Below are positions 1 through 19,400 of a stretch of DNA of 64,000 nucleotides, piece after piece. The first letter of the stretch is position 1. Every line of letters begins with the position of its first letter. Source of the stretch: Tribonema minus (taxonomy: Eukaryota > Sar > Xanthophyceae > Tribonematales > Tribonemataceae); contig JAFCMP010000510.1 in NCBI GenBank assembly GCA_017506865.1, positions 744,001-808,000 of the forward strand, written 5' to 3'. The translations under genes were made by a program, and so were the position numbers. The notes beneath the pieces are model-generated. The model was given only the letters and a program-made list of their open reading frames with translations, was not told the origin of the DNA and did not search any database.

Positions 1-5393
<5,393 letters not shown>

Positions 5394-5408
<15 letters not shown>

Positions 5409-5650
5409 TGTCGCGCGCGCTTACTTGGGGCTATGTAGTGTGCGGGTGCTATGCCGCAGTGCACGCAGCAGTTCTCAGTATGCTAGTGTCGCACGCGCTT
5501 ACTTGGGGCTATGTAGTGGCGGGGCAGTGACACTATCAACTTCAACATTGCCTGCTGCACGATTATGCCCTTTCGGTGTAGCGCCCAAGTGCACGCAGCA
5601 GTTCTCAGTATGCTAGTGTCACGCGCACTCATGTTAGGGCTAGGGTGAGG
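5394..5650 (+). repeat. Echoes of the PRMT stop-codon segment
   Basis: The end of the coding region and the flank beyond it (TTCTCAGTATGCTAG plus GTGTCGC and about 30 bp more) occur at 5394-5440, again at 5470-5516, and partly at 5601-5645. There is no splice junction here, so the duplications act on DNA at an exon end rather than on a splice signal. Confidence 0.8.
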
Positions 5651-7409
5651 GCCAGGATCAGTGGTGCTCCGTCAACTTCAACACTAAGTTCAACATCACC
5701 TGCCGCACGGTTGCTCCCCCTCACAGTTGCATTGTGTGCAATCCTGGGAGAGGACTGAGTTCCTGGTGGTGAAATCGTGCGTTGACCCTGGCGCAGCATT
5801 GAATTCCGTCCCTGCGGATTGTGATTTACCAAACGGCCCTAAAAAGCATGCGATCAGTGCTCAACTCCGCGTGAGATGCTTGCTGCTCTCTGTAAGCCAC
5901 GCCTCTGTCATGGCACGGCTGCATGTTCTTATGTTGGCCTTGTTCCTGTACACCTTGACCGAGCCTGGCCTCGGGACCGTTTTGCGTGAAAAAAGCGGCA
6001 GCACACGGACAGGGGCGGCAAGCAAGTGTGACCCTGTCTATCAAAGGCGCTTGAGGTGCCAAAACGTCTGCAGCGAATGCGAACATGTTTGCGCCGTTTA
6101 CAATCAGCGCTGTACCTCATACTGCAGATTTGTAGGTTGTGGGGCGACGTAGAACAAGAACCATGCACGCGAACAGCCACGCGAACAAGTGCGAACGATC
6201 ATGCCCACACGCACGAGCAGCCTCGAACAGGCCGAAAAACCAGCAGCAGCTCGTGAGTATGTTCGTGCCGGGTCTCATAGCAGAGGCTCTGCTAAGGGGC
6301 AGGGCCAGTACCAGGTTCCATGGAAACTCTGTCACGTTGGCAAAGGACCTGGCAAAGGTCCTTTGCGTCTCACTTGATTGCTGAACGCTTTTGGGCGAGC
6401 CACTGTAAATGCTGCGCGGACCTACCTAGTTCGATGGCAGGCCCCCACACCATGTCGCAAAGACAGGGGTGCAAGCGCATGTGACTCTGAGATTTGAAGA
6501 ACGCACGCTTGTGTCGTAGGTAGTCGTACTACCGAAAATGCACTTGCACATTGATGTGAACTTGATGCAAAAAGCATGTAAAAAACAACAAGTAGTCAGT
6601 GTGTTGTTGCATGAACAGCCCATCACAGTAGCCTGCGCAAATGCGCGCTCGGACCTCAGACACAAACGGCGACATAGACTTGCAGCATCCATGACGCACA
6701 AGTCTGTCAAGCACAAGCTGTGTCAAGCGGTCGTTGCGGCACTCCTCCATGCAGCAATACCTACAGTTTAGGCTCTCTCAAGAGGTGCAACCAGGCATTT
6801 TGCAGCACCAGCAGCAGGAGGGCAGGGCGAAACACGCTGCTGTCACACGCTCTTGTGTCAAAATCGTAATTACATGAGCCAGTAACCAGCCCCCCGGCGG
6901 GGGTACCGCGCTCCGCTACAGTACCTAACGTCGAGAGCGCTGCTGCAAAGGTGACAGCGCTCAACACTCGTTTCACGACGCCGATGCGCGCGCGCCTCTG
7001 CGCGCGCCGCTGCCGCAGAGCGCTGCCCTGCGGAGCACTGCCGCCGCAGCAGCAGCAGCCCTCCATCAGCTGTGTCACGCCGCTGCCGCCGCCGCCGCCG
7101 CTGCTGCTGCCGCCGCCGCTGCCGCCACCGCCGCTGCTGCCGCCGCCGCCGCGCGTCGCCGCAGAGGCGTGCTGCTGTGGCGCGCTGCCGTGGGGCGCTT
7201 CCGTCGCCTGTGGTGAGCCCTGCAGCAGAGCAGCAGTCCCGCAGCAGAGCGCCGCTGCGGAGCGCCGCCGCGGCGGCGCGCGCTGCTGCTGCGGAAGCGC
7301 CGCTTCAACGCCCCGCTGCGGTGCCGCCTGCGCAAAGCCCCTGCTGCGCAGCGCTGCCGCCGCCGCCGCGCCCGCCGCCGCCCGCCTCCGCCGTCGCGAG
7401 CGGTGCCGC
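5651..7409. other. Intergenic spacer between convergent genes
   Basis: This lies between the 3' ends of the PRMT gene (+) and the DUF155 gene (-). Apart from the possible cysteine-rich ORF at 5910-6152 I see no supported gene. From 7000 to 7400 the sequence is a GC-rich CCG/CTG triplet stretch that is open in several frames on both strands. Those frames look like composition artefacts. Confidence 0.6.
5910..6152 (+). CDS. Possible small secreted cysteine-rich protein
   Basis: I do not recognise this ORF. It reads 80 residues from an ATG at 5910 to TAG at 6150-6152. The first 25 or so residues look like a signal peptide: a basic residue at position 3, then the hydrophobic stretch LHVLMLALFLY. 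The mature part has eight cysteines in about 40 residues with spacing C-9-C-3-C-2-C-3-C-6-C-3-C-4-C, as in small disulfide-rich secreted proteins. It lies in the spacer between the PRMT stop and the convergent DUF155 gene. An in-frame ATG at 5727 would remove the signal-like start from the N-terminus. No family is assigned and a chance ORF is possible. Confidence 0.3.
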   Translation: MARLHVLMLALFLYTLTEPGLGTVLREKSGSTRTGAASKCDPVYQRRLRCQNVCSECEHVCAVYNQRCTSYCRFVGCGAT

Positions 7410-10400
7410 CTACGGGAACCACTCGAGAACGCGCCCCACGGGGTTCGCGTCGGCCATGTCGGCGAGGCTGACAATGATCTCGAACGCAATGAGTATGATG
7501 ATGGTCCACTCGAGGTTGTCGCTCTTCTGGTTGTGCAGGATCTCGAGGAAGAACTTGGTGTTGCGCTGGATGAGGTTAAGCTTCCACTCGAGGTGCGAGA
7601 AACGGTCCTTCAGCTCATACTCGTTGCGCAGGCCCTCCCAGACCTGCAGTAGTATAATCACAGACATTCTTCTCATTTGTCATGTGTTTGCACTGCACGA
7701 GTGAGCACATTTGTCAGTACGGCTGGCTAGCGGTACGACTAGCTAAAGTACATGCGTGTGTCAGGAAACAAAACAATGCAGCGAGGTTGAGCTTTCACTC
7801 CAGGTGCGAGAAGCGGTCCTTCAGCTCGTACTCGCTGCGCAAGCCCTCCCACACCTGCGTGCAGCGCATCTTGTTTGCTGCCGCGGGGGGCAGCCGAATC
7901 CGTCACACGCCACTGCGTCGCGGGTGGATGGTTCGCTGCGCGGCGCTGCCTACGCAGGGGCACGGCAGTGTTGCCCTGCAATGCCGTAGGCTGAAGATGG
8001 TCGGGGCGCAAGACTGCTCAAGTTGAGCGGAAAGGCAACAGTACTGGCAACCTGGGCTGGTGTTGCCGTGTCCGTGAGAGCTTTTGGCCTTGCGCGGTCT
8101 AGCGGAATGTGAATGGCTGCCGCACGCTCGCCGCCCCTCTCTTCTGTGCCCCTTGCCGGTTCCCTGGTTTTTGGCCCCAATTTTTTTCCAAAACTGCCGA
8201 AAACTCTGAATTTCCACACAACATCGCTCCTCTCCAGCAGTGCCACAGCAATGATACCTTCACTTATACATCAACAGAAATGACGAATAATCACAGTAAC
8301 ACTACGTCACAGTGTGCATATTTTCTTCCTGTGGAATGTGCGCACCGGGTGAGGGTTAGGGTTAGCGTTCACCTTGCAGTACTCGGCGTGTTTTCACGCA
8401 GTGCCATGGCGATGATAAGAATGATCACACGGCAACGGTATACTTCGAAGTATTACTTCATTCAGCATGCATGTCAAAAACTGAGTTGTTTGCTGAAGTT
8501 TTCACGCAGTGCCATGGCGATGATAAGAATGATCACACGGCAACGGTATACTTCGAAGTATTACTTCATTCAGCATGCATGTCAAAAACTGAGTTGTTTG
8601 CTGAAGTACATTTGCTACTTGTGGCATGTGCGCACCTTGTAGTACTTGGCGTGCTTCCACGCGACGTCGCTCCCCTCCAGGCCATGGCGATAATGCCCTC
8701 AATTATATATTGAACATGAAATAGTAGTTGATTGTATATATTCTCCCTGTGGGATGTGCACACCAGTTTAGGATTAGGGCTAGGGCTAGGGTTAAGATTC
8801 ACCTTGTAGTACTCGGCGTGTTTCCACGCAACGTCGCTCTTCTCCAGAAGCGCCAGGCGCGATACGAGGTCCATGAACACCGTGTTCTGCTGGCCGACGA
8901 GTCTGTGAGAAAAAGCAAATGCACCGCAAGTTGAAGTTAGGGAACTGAATTGGGGTTGGCCTTAGGGTTAGGGTTAGATTTAGCTAAGCCTATACCCAAG
9001 GTTGGCCCTAACCCTAGGGTTGAACGCGAGGCGAGGCCCATAATCACCGTGTTCTGCTGGCCAACGAGCCTGTTGAGAGAGACAAATGCCACCGTAAGTT
9101 GAAGTTAAGGAATTAGGGTAAACGCGCGTGAGACATGGCCCACACCATGTTCTGCTGGCCGACGAGCCTGCGAGAAAGTACACACACCGCAGGTTGAAGT
9201 TAGATTAAGGTGAAACTGAAGCAAACCCTAGTTCTTTGAAAAAGGATTTAGGTGCTGCGCCGTCAGCTCAGTTAACTGCACCATGCCTTACTGGTGACAT
9301 TCGTGACAGGCGGCATGTGTGCACTTGAGACTGGTTCCCGTCACCTAACCCTAGGGACAAGGCCCCCGAACACAGTGTTCTGCTGCCACTGCGCCTGTTG
9401 CGGGATTCAAAGTTTCCCCTCCGTGCATCGCAGATTTTTCAGCATGGACTTTGCATGTTTGAGCCCCGCTGATGCACTTCCTTGTATATTCTGCTCATGA
9501 ATGAAATACAATGAGTGGGGAAGCATAGACTGATCCAAGACAAGTGGTGAGTGGTGTAATTGAACAGGCGTTTGCAAACGTGCCACAGCTGATTCGCTTC
9601 GAGAGGCGGGCTCGGCGGCCGATTTCCAAGGCTTGTTGTTCCAGGGTTTGTTGTGATATGCATTGATTTCCGTGACAGATCACACATTCGAGGTTGAGTA
9701 CAAAAAAAAAAGATTTCTTTAAGGAGTGACGAGACCCAAGGCAACCGTTGCCATTGATTCGCTGTTCAAAGAAAGGCGGTGTTTGCCAACCTTGTTGAAG
9801 GCTGATGTTGCGTTTCATTTATCAGCGTCGTGACAACAACAACACATATTGACACACGAAGGAAGCATGTTGTCAATTAATTCAGTACGGGAAGGCCGGC
9901 CCTTCTTCACAACACTGATGCAGAAAGTAGATCGTGCTATAAATAATTGGTAATACAACTGAATTGCTTCATGGTCGAAGTAGCACATCTGATAGGGGTT
10001 GACTCTTAACGACGTTAAATTTGACTGTTGAAGTTGGCTTTTGACCGCGACTTACTTGAAGAGGCGGTGCTTGCCGGCCTTTCTTCACAACTCTTTGCTT
10101 GCCGGCCTTTCTTCACAACTCTTGATGCTGATAGTAGATCGTGCTTCATTATTGCTAATTCTAGTTGATTCTGCTTCATGTTCGAGCTGGCACATCAAAA
10201 GTCAGTCTGCAATCACGTAGGGGGGTGATGAGGGAACTGTTGAAGTTGTAGTTGGCTTTGACTCCACTCACTTGAAGAGGCGGTGCTTGCCAGCCTCGTC
10301 GAAGACGCTGCTAACTCTATGTAGCAGATATGCTAGCAAAATGGTTGGATCAGCACATGAACACTCAGAAGAACTCTTGAAGTTGAAGTTGGCTGTGACT

Positions 10401-13400
10401 CACTTGAAGAGGCGGTGCTTGCCGGCCTTGTTGAAGACGCCCTGGGTCTCCAGTCCGGCGTTGAGCTCCGTAAACGTCATCACCATCTGCCAACGTGAGT
10501 CGCGAGTTAAGACTTGGACATGTGAGCCACAAAGTCAGAGTACTTCAACTTCAATGTTGGGAGGCGTAGAGCTCCGTGAACACGAGTCAAGAGTTGGACA
10601 TGTGAGTCACCAAGTCAGAGTACTTAAACCTCAATTCTGGGTCTGGCGCTGAGCTCCGTAAACGTCGTCACCATTTGTGTCACTTCATAATTGAAGTGTC
10701 ACCTTGTCAACGACAGCAGCGTAGTGGTCCAGCGAGACCGCCTGCGCCATGGTACCATCGCGTTCTTCAAGTTTAACTTCAACTCTGGCTCACATGGCGC
10801 TGAGAACCCACACCTGCCATACTTCAACTTTGAAGTCGTACCTTGTCGACGTCGACGTCGGCCGTGTAGTGGTCCAGTGCGACCACTGCCCCATAACGCT
10901 GGAGACACCATTTGTGTCTCTTCATAATTGAAGTGTCACCTTGTCAACGACAGCAGCGCGGTGGTCCAGCGCGACCGCCTGCGCCATGGTACCATCGCGT
11001 TCTTCAAGTTTAACTTCAACTCTGGCTCACATGGCGCTGAGAACCCACACCTGCCATACTTCAACTTTGAAGTCGTACCTTGTCGACGTCGACGTCGGCC
11101 GCGTAGTGGTCCAGTGCGACCACTGCCCCATAACGCTGGAGACCATCCTTCAACTTCAACTTCAAGTCTGGGTATGCACACCTATACTTCAAATTTGAAG
11201 TTGTACCTTGTCGACGACAGCGGCGTAGTGGTCCAGCGCAACTGTCTGCGCCATGACGCTCGACATGACCATATGTAACTTCAAATCTGGGTCCACGCGA
11301 TCATCGCCAGCAGTAGCAGTTACCCAACGTCAGGGTGGGATAATACACACCGACACTAATCTTCAAAGTTGAATTTGAACCTTGTCAACGACGGACGCGT
11401 AGTGGTCCAGCGCGACCGTCTGCGCCATGACGCTGGAGATGACCATGACGTTCTTGAGGTCGAGCGCGCGCACAACGGTGTAGTCCTCGCACATACGCGA
11501 TGCGTCCTCTAGGTGCTCGTAGACCTTCAGCGTCAGATCCTGCAGGAAGGGACAGGGGGGGAGCGCGCGGGGGGGGGGGGGCGGGGGCGTTCGTTGAGGG
11601 GGGGGGAGCACCAACCAGTGAGCGTTGCTTCATGGAACGATGTTTGAGCATTGTCACTGTGCACGCGGTGTAGTCCTCGCACATGCGCGATGCGTCCTCT
11701 AGCGGCTCGTAGATTTACCGTCTGATCCTAGGGGGAGCGCGGAGGGGAAGGGGGGGGGGGGGGGCACCGACCATAGAGCGCTGCTTCATGAATCATTCAT
11801 GAATGATGTTGAGCATTGTGACCATGCACGACGGTGTTCGTCCTCGCACATGCACGAGGTGTCTGCCAGGGCGCGTGGTGGATGGAAGCGTTTAGCGTAC
11901 TTGAAGTAAAACAAACAGGAACTTCAAATGAGCTGGTCTCCACCTCTGCGCGCGCCTCCTTTGCCAAAATTATTGCCTCGGTTGCATGTGATGCCGGCCT
12001 GATAATTATTCTGTACACAACTGCACCGCTGTTGCAGCGGGCTTCTTGCGTGACAACGCGGGCATACATTGCACTTGAAGTAGAAGAGTATACGAAGTGA
12101 ACTTCAAGTGAACACGCCTCACCTCCGAGCGCGCCTCCTTTGTCATAATATTGCTTTGGTTGCACGCAATGCTGGTGTCATCCTTCAATTGCATCGATGT
12201 TGCAGCGCGCTTCTCGCATAAACGGTTGCAGCTACAACTTGAAGTAGAACTTCAAGTAAGCGCGTCTCACCTCCGAGCGCGCCTCCTTCGCCGGCAGCGG
12301 CGTGGGGTCGCAGACCTGTCGGATCTGAGCCAGGTGGCACTGTGTGCAGCACGAACAGCGGATACGAAGAAAGGATCAGAGTTATGTATGCGCAAAAGCA
12401 GTACACACAACAAAGGGTTTCAGAACTAGGGTTTCCCTCGGCCATATAACGCTCATAGCATCACCCTCGCTCGGCTTGACGTAAATGGGTGGCACTGTTC
12501 GCAGCACCAACAGAAGTGACAGCATCTTTCAACGGTGCAGCGACGCTCGTCGCATACGTACGAAGCAATGACGATTGTTTGATACCATACAGGGGAGTAT
12601 ACTTGAAGTATATATAAAGTGAGAAGCCGCCACATCTGTGCCAGGCGGCACTGTTCGCTGAGGAAAAATGAGGCAGGGGGTCAAAATTTGTATTAGCAAT
12701 GAATAGCCGCTAGTGTTGCCGATGAGGTCAGCTCGTCAGACCAGATTTGCCGTTGGGGGAAAAAAAACATAGAAATCTGACAGCACCTGAAAGAGCGGTA
12801 TCTGCCGACGGGCGGTGCGTGAAAGGGGTCAGACTTGGAGTTGGGTCAGGTGGCGACGAACCGCATCGCAGCAGAAAGTGCAAGGCAGTGACTTAAAAAT
12901 GGGTGTCAGCGTAAGCAAGCACCGTCAATGAGGCAGCGCCCTCTACCGTAAAAAATTGAGGCAGACCACCTATGCCAGAACAATTGCAGCTTTGGTTACA
13001 TGGGTCATGAAAAAACTGCACCTTCCGCTTTAGACAACAACGTTCAGCTTCCACTGTCAGCCTGGCCCTGATCCCAACCTAGCCTAACCCAATACTTACC
13101 CTAAGATGAACATGCACAGTCACGGCAAGCCGTTCGCAGCGCAGGCAGCACAGACAAATAGATGCAGACCACGCCTCGCAGCACAAAATCCTCACCTACA
13201 GGAGCGCTGCCGCAAAGATAACCAACTATTCTAAAGAATGAGTGTTAGGTACTCAATATTTCTTGTGTGTGTGGAACAGTCATTCTTTCTCGAGTGTGTG
13301 GGACAGACGCTTGCGGGTCCTTTTGTAGTGGGCAATGTGAAGGGCGGGGAGCGGCGTGCCAGCTTTCTACATCCAGGAGTGAAAAGCAGACCAGCCACCA

Positions 13401-16314
13401 CACAACAGGGCACTTCCATAGCCCCCAAGTGGAACATGACTATGGTTGCACAAAAGCGGATTTTAAAATTGATATCTGAGTTCAACTGCCCCTTTTGTAA
13501 TGGACTGTATGCTCGGAATTGAGCAGACTTCCCCACATGCCCCACGAACACGCCCCTCCCGCAGCATGTTATCATGTCGAGGTTCGCTCCAAGACATATT
13601 CCTGATTGCCAGATACGCCCCAAATACGTCGCATTCTTGTGGCCAGATATGGTTTTGTGCAACCCTAAACATAATACAAGTACAACCAAGTAGGCTCACC
13701 TCCTGCTCCTCGAGGCTCATGTTGAAGAAGACGACGCTCCCGTACTTGAAGAGCACGATGAAGCTGCTGGGCGCGCCCGCGGCAGTGCTCGCCAGAAACA
13801 GGTTGCCGTCCACGTTCAGCTCGCGCTGCGCCGCCGCCGCTGCTGCCGCTGCTGCTGCTGATGGCGGTGGCGGTGGCGACATCGTCCCTTCAGCTGGCGG
13901 CGATTCAGAGAGGGACAGGAGGGAACACGGTGTGAGTTACTTGCCAGGGACGCGAAGAACAATCAGCTTGCAACGACCGGCTTGCTTGTGCGAGCTGAAT
14001 GTAACTGCTTGACTGCGCCGCTGCCGTTGCTGCTGCCGCTGCTGCCGCCGCTGCTGCCGGCAGCGCCGTCCCTTCTGGCGGCGATGCGCAGGGACAGGAG
14101 GGAACGCAGTGTGAAATGCCAGGGACCTGAGGAACGATCTTACGTGCAACGATCGACGTGCAACGATCGCCGTGCTTGGGCTGGCTGGTTGGCCTGGCTA
14201 GCGCCGCGTGACCGTAGATGACTGCTCTGCTTGCAGCCTCTGACGTTGAAGTTTAAATGAAAGGTCAGTGCTTGCTGCTGCAAGCACTGATTGGGCTGCA
14301 AGCAATTGATGCAAGTATACTACTGTAGTTTTGAGTGCCTGTCAGCAGGCACGCACGCGCGTATCAGCGACGGCACCAACGCAGTTGAGCATCACCACTG
14401 CGCAGACGAGCGTTGTCATCATGGATACCACCGAGAGGGGGATGCACTTTGTACCGAAGCGCCGCAAACGCTTTGACCTACTTGCGCGGGAAACACTATT
14501 TGCCAGAAGCAGCACATGGCAGTAATCATGACTGCCGTGAGAGACATTCAACCACCTTCTCTGCCGCTGGGCTGGAACTGTCCATCGCTGAGCAGTGACA
14601 CCGGGCTGTTGCAGCAACTTCAATTGGATAGGCGCGTCATCGGCAACTTAGCTCACCGTGTCGTTCCCTCAGGTGGCGCGTGCACGAAAAAAAAAAAGGC
14701 ACGAGAGCCACGACTCAATTGAGCAGTTTTTGGGCGCAAATCAGCAGGCAGCATGAGTAAAGAAAGCCGCTGCTGATTGTGTGGTCCCATCATCGCGCAA
14801 CTGAGCCGGTGAGTCAGCTGTCGTGTGCACGCGCCAGTTGAGGGAGCGACCTGATGAGCGCTGTTGCTGATGGCGCTCCCATCCGATTGAAGTTGTTACA
14901 CTGGCCTGATGTCGCTGCTCAGCTTTCGTTAAAACCCTGGGGACAGCGTCTGAGTTGAAGTTGTTACAGAGGCCCGGTGTCACTCCTGAGCGTTCAGCAG
15001 TTGGAGCCCAGGGGAAAGCGCGTCGCGCTGCAGATGAACGCGCAACGCTCTGAGCACCGCCGCGGCGGCACCGCACTTGCACTTGCAATCGCGGCGCCAC
15101 AAACGTGTGGCCACATGTGTGGCGCCGCGATTGGCCACAAGTGTGCCGTCGCAATTGCGATTGGCGTCACACTTGTCAGATTTGCACGTGCGTGGCGCCG
15201 CCATTGCAATTGCAGTTGCGATTCGCGGAGCCGACACGACAGTGCTCACAGCGATGCACTTCCATCCGAAGCGCGCGGCACTTTTCCCTGGATTCAAACA
15301 GACTGACCAACACGCAATCAGCACGGTGCACTGCCACCTGCGCCGCCGCGCCTCCCCCCCCCCCCCCGGCTTTCATTGACTGATGGCCAGCTACACTACA
15401 TGTGCGGGACAGCGGCGACCTCAACTTCCACCGAACGGAGCGTGTAAACGTGTATAATTCAGGCCTGTATTATGTATACATCTCAGACAACAAAGAAGAC
15501 TTTGCACAATTTATAGTCTGTAATATCGGCAGAAGCGGCGCTCGCACCTTGACCGGGGGCGGGCGGCATTGCCGGATGCGCTGCGGCAACTCCAACTTCA
15601 ACCGAAAGGGAGAATTCTGAATGTCGCAGAATCGTCCGGCGCGGTTTTGTGGCAGTGGCAGCGCCTGTATCTTTGCCGGGGGCTGGCGTCGCCGCCGCGG
15701 ACAGGTCTTGCACACTTCCGCTAGCCTTCGCACGGTTTGTTTGATACATGTCAAGTATGTTTTACGCAGTATTCGGCATGAACGCATTCAGCGCATGTTG
15801 TGGCAGCGGCAGCGCTCACACCTGTGCCAGGAGCGGGCGGCATTGCAGCCTGCGCTGCTGCGGCGGGAGCGTCGTCGCCCTTGAAGTTGGCGAACGGCCC
15901 CATGACGATCATGTAGTTGTTGAAGGCGCGGCTCGAGTGCATGCGGTAGAACTTGTTGTAGACCCTGAGTGTTTTGGCGGCAGCGCAGACAATGGCAAAC
16001 AAAAGAGCGAGCAGTCGTGAGATTGCAGGGTTCGAAGTGAGGCACGGCTGGAGCTAGGACTAGGCTTTGAGCTGGGATCAGGGTATGCATTAGAACTTGT
16101 CGTAGACCCTGAGTGTTTGCAGCGGCAGCAGCAGCAGCAGCGGCGGAAAAAAGAGGGAGTGAGCAGCGTGCGATCGCGGGGTGAGAGTCAAGACCGGCTC
16201 TTGCACTGACTGGGGTTGAAATGAGGCAGCTGGGGCTAGGGGGGTTAGAGCTAGGGTAAGTGTTTGCAGTAAAGCTTGTCGTAAACCCTGAGCGTTGCGG
16301 CAGATACGGCAGCA

Positions 16315-16350
<36 letters not shown>

Positions 16351-16361
16351 GCGGCGGCGGC

Positions 16362-16408
<47 letters not shown>

Positions 16409-19400
16409 GAATGGTCGCAGCGGTGAGATTGAGATAGGCGGCGTGCAGACGCAGGCTGGTATTGAAATGAGGCACGGCCGGAGCTAGGGTTAGGGTTAGA
16501 CTAGGAAAGGGTTTGCGTAAACCTTGTCATAGACCCTGTCAGTTGCGGCAGCGGCAGCAGCAGCAGCAGCGGCGGCGGCGGCGGCGGCACAGACGGTCGC
16601 AGAGGTGAGATTGAAATTAGCGGCGTGCAGTCGCAGACTGGGAAGAATCAGAGCCAGTACCACCCGGGAGGCACCCAGACCCAACGTGCTGGCGGTATGT
16701 CATTAGCCATGCATGCCCCGTCAATCCTATGCGCGATGAATGTAGTGCGACATGTCGTTAGTTAGGGTTAGGGTTAGGTCTGCAGGCCGTCCGTACCTCC
16801 CGCGGGTGTGTACGCTCCGGTAAATATGTATACAAATACAGACTCCAAACATTGCGCTGATGTCGTGTACTTGTGTCGCATTGAATTGCACAAACACACC
16901 TACCAGGGACAGCAGCGGCGGTACAAAGCGCCCGCCTGTGCATGTCGACGGCACGCGCAATGTAGTGCGACGTGCGCGCGGGCTTCAGCAGCCCATCCAA
17001 CGGTTTGTACGTGCACTTGTATGTACATACTCATGGTGTTGCGCTTGAGCAGTGTACAGGTGTATGTATACTTCAAAGTGCATTACTTTCCACGTGGGTA
17101 CTTCATGAAGTATACATTTCAATGCTGATCGTGAAAGAACAGAGGGGGTGATGCGAAGCTTCCACTTGTGCATGTCGACCCTGCGCGCGATGCAGTGCCG
17201 ACGCCTACCGCCACTTGCGTATGTATGTATGTGTGACCACTCTCTTGGACTTTGCACTCGGGCTGTGACAGGTGCACATCATTATTTTAAATCCGTGCGA
17301 CTTGAAAGTACTTCACGCAAAGTCCTATTGCAGATGGCCAGATACTTTCATCGGGTGACTCATTCAACCTCAGGCTACTGTGCGGATATATTTCCGCCTA
17401 CCCCACTAATACATCCGAGACTAAGTATGTATCACCAGAAGAGAGGCGGCGCGACACCCACTTGTGCATGTCGACCCCGCGCGCAATGTAGTGCGACGTG
17501 CACGCGAGCTTTGGCAGCCCATCCAACGGTATGTATGTGCACTTCGTACATACTCATGGACTTTGCACTCGGGCAGTGACGGGTGCACACATGACTGCGG
17601 ATGTGACTTGGAAGCACCTCAAAGTGTGCAACACACAGAGAGGCGGTGCGGTACCCCCTTGTGCATGCCGACCCCGCGCGCAATGTAGTGCGACGTGCAC
17701 GCGAGCTTCGGCAGCCCATCCAACTGTATGTGCACCTGCTATGTATTTTCCACATGTGGGTGCTGATGAATGTCTGCACCTACTGTATTCGCAAGCACAT
17801 TCTGCAATGTTAATCTTATGAAAACAGAGGGGGCGCTGAAAGCAACCCACTTGTGCATGTCGACCCCGCGCGCAATGTAGTGCGACGTGCACGCGAGCTT
17901 CGGCAGGCCATCCAGCACCTCCCGCGGTGTCCGCTCCGGCTCCCCATCGTCCCCCCCCCTCCCATTCCTGCTGCGCGCCGGTGCCGCTGCATCTGCCGCC
18001 GCTGCCGCCGCCGGTCGCGCCTGAGGAACAGAGTAGTGGGTGGTGCGGAGCCGTAAGGGTGGTGACACTGGCCGACATACATGCCTCCGCGTGAGAGCAA
18101 CTTGCGCCACTGATCTGCTGCCGCCGCCGGCGGCGCCTGCGCAATGAAGCGGAGGGCGCTGAGATGTGAAATTCATTTAGTCAAGGCGCATTGCGGCACT
18201 TTCAACTGACCTAACACTGGGAATGAAATAATTAAGGAAAATCAATCACAAAGTGCCGGCGGCGCCTGCGGAATGAGGGGGGGGGGGGGGGTGCTGAGCC
18301 GTGAGGCGCGAGCAGCAGCGCTCAACTGATGGCACCGCGCTGATTACTGCCCCTCTTGAAAAAAAAAGCAAGAGTGCTCCGTGACGGACTGGGGGGGGGG
18401 GAGGGGTCGCCACTTGTCCCCCTGGACTTGTCTCCCACCCCCCTTGCACCCCCCCTTCCGCTGCCCGTGCCACCACTCACGCTGTCACCGCATTCGTCGC
18501 CAAGCGGCGCTGCAGACGCCTCGGCGGAAGCGGGTTATCGAGCTATGACATGTGTAGCGCTAGTGCTCAGATAGCCTCGGGGGGGACAGGGGGCAGGGGA
18601 AGGACGTCCGCTCCTGGGACTGTCGCTGCATGTAGAATGTTGAATTATATGAGTTTTGGTTTGCCATGTCTAGTATGAGGAACATGCTGAGAGCCACATG
18701 TGCACTCACACAAACTGGAAATCATCCAGGCAATCTAGCATACTTGACATATGACCCGGATTTTGTACCAATAGCAGTGGCATTGCAATTCAATGCAGGT
18801 TTAGGACAGCTGCAAATTGTCATACGGTGCAGCAGCCCAGGAACCATGTCTCATGTATCGTGGTAGCTGCACTACGGTGTCAGACGAGCATGAAGCAGAC
18901 AGAGGAGGCTTCCTGCGGATGGGTGCGAAACGCGATTTTTTGAAATGTGCAATGCGGGACGCGCATAACGTGCGGTGCTTCAGTATCATGCGCAGCGTGG
19001 AATAGGGCAGATGTAGCAGAACTCGCTGTCAGACTCAGGCACGGCTCATGGGTCTCCCCGGAACCGCAACATAGCATTCCAGATCAAGATGCACACACAA
19101 AAGAGCACACCTGCTGATAGACATATTTCAGTGTGTTGTCAGCAACAGCAGGAAACGCGTTAATACCATGTGGCTGTCAGTGCTTTCAGGGCGAAGACGA
19201 GGTCAAATGAGAATAAATATGATTTTTGATGGACGCGGTCCCGACGACGCGTGTCAGCTGCACTGACTGCAGATGTTGCCTGAACTGCATGCCCAAGGCA
19301 TGTTTTGATATATTTATACCAAGAAAGCACGCCAGCGGTGGTGAGCCAGCCGTGGAAATACATGTTAGCACTCTCACCTGAGGCATAGTTTCGCTGAAGC

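Noticed and set aside
16251..16487. Poly-Ser/poly-Gly/poly-Ala frames
   Set aside because: Pure (CAG)n and (GGC)n tracts in an intron of the DUF155 gene.
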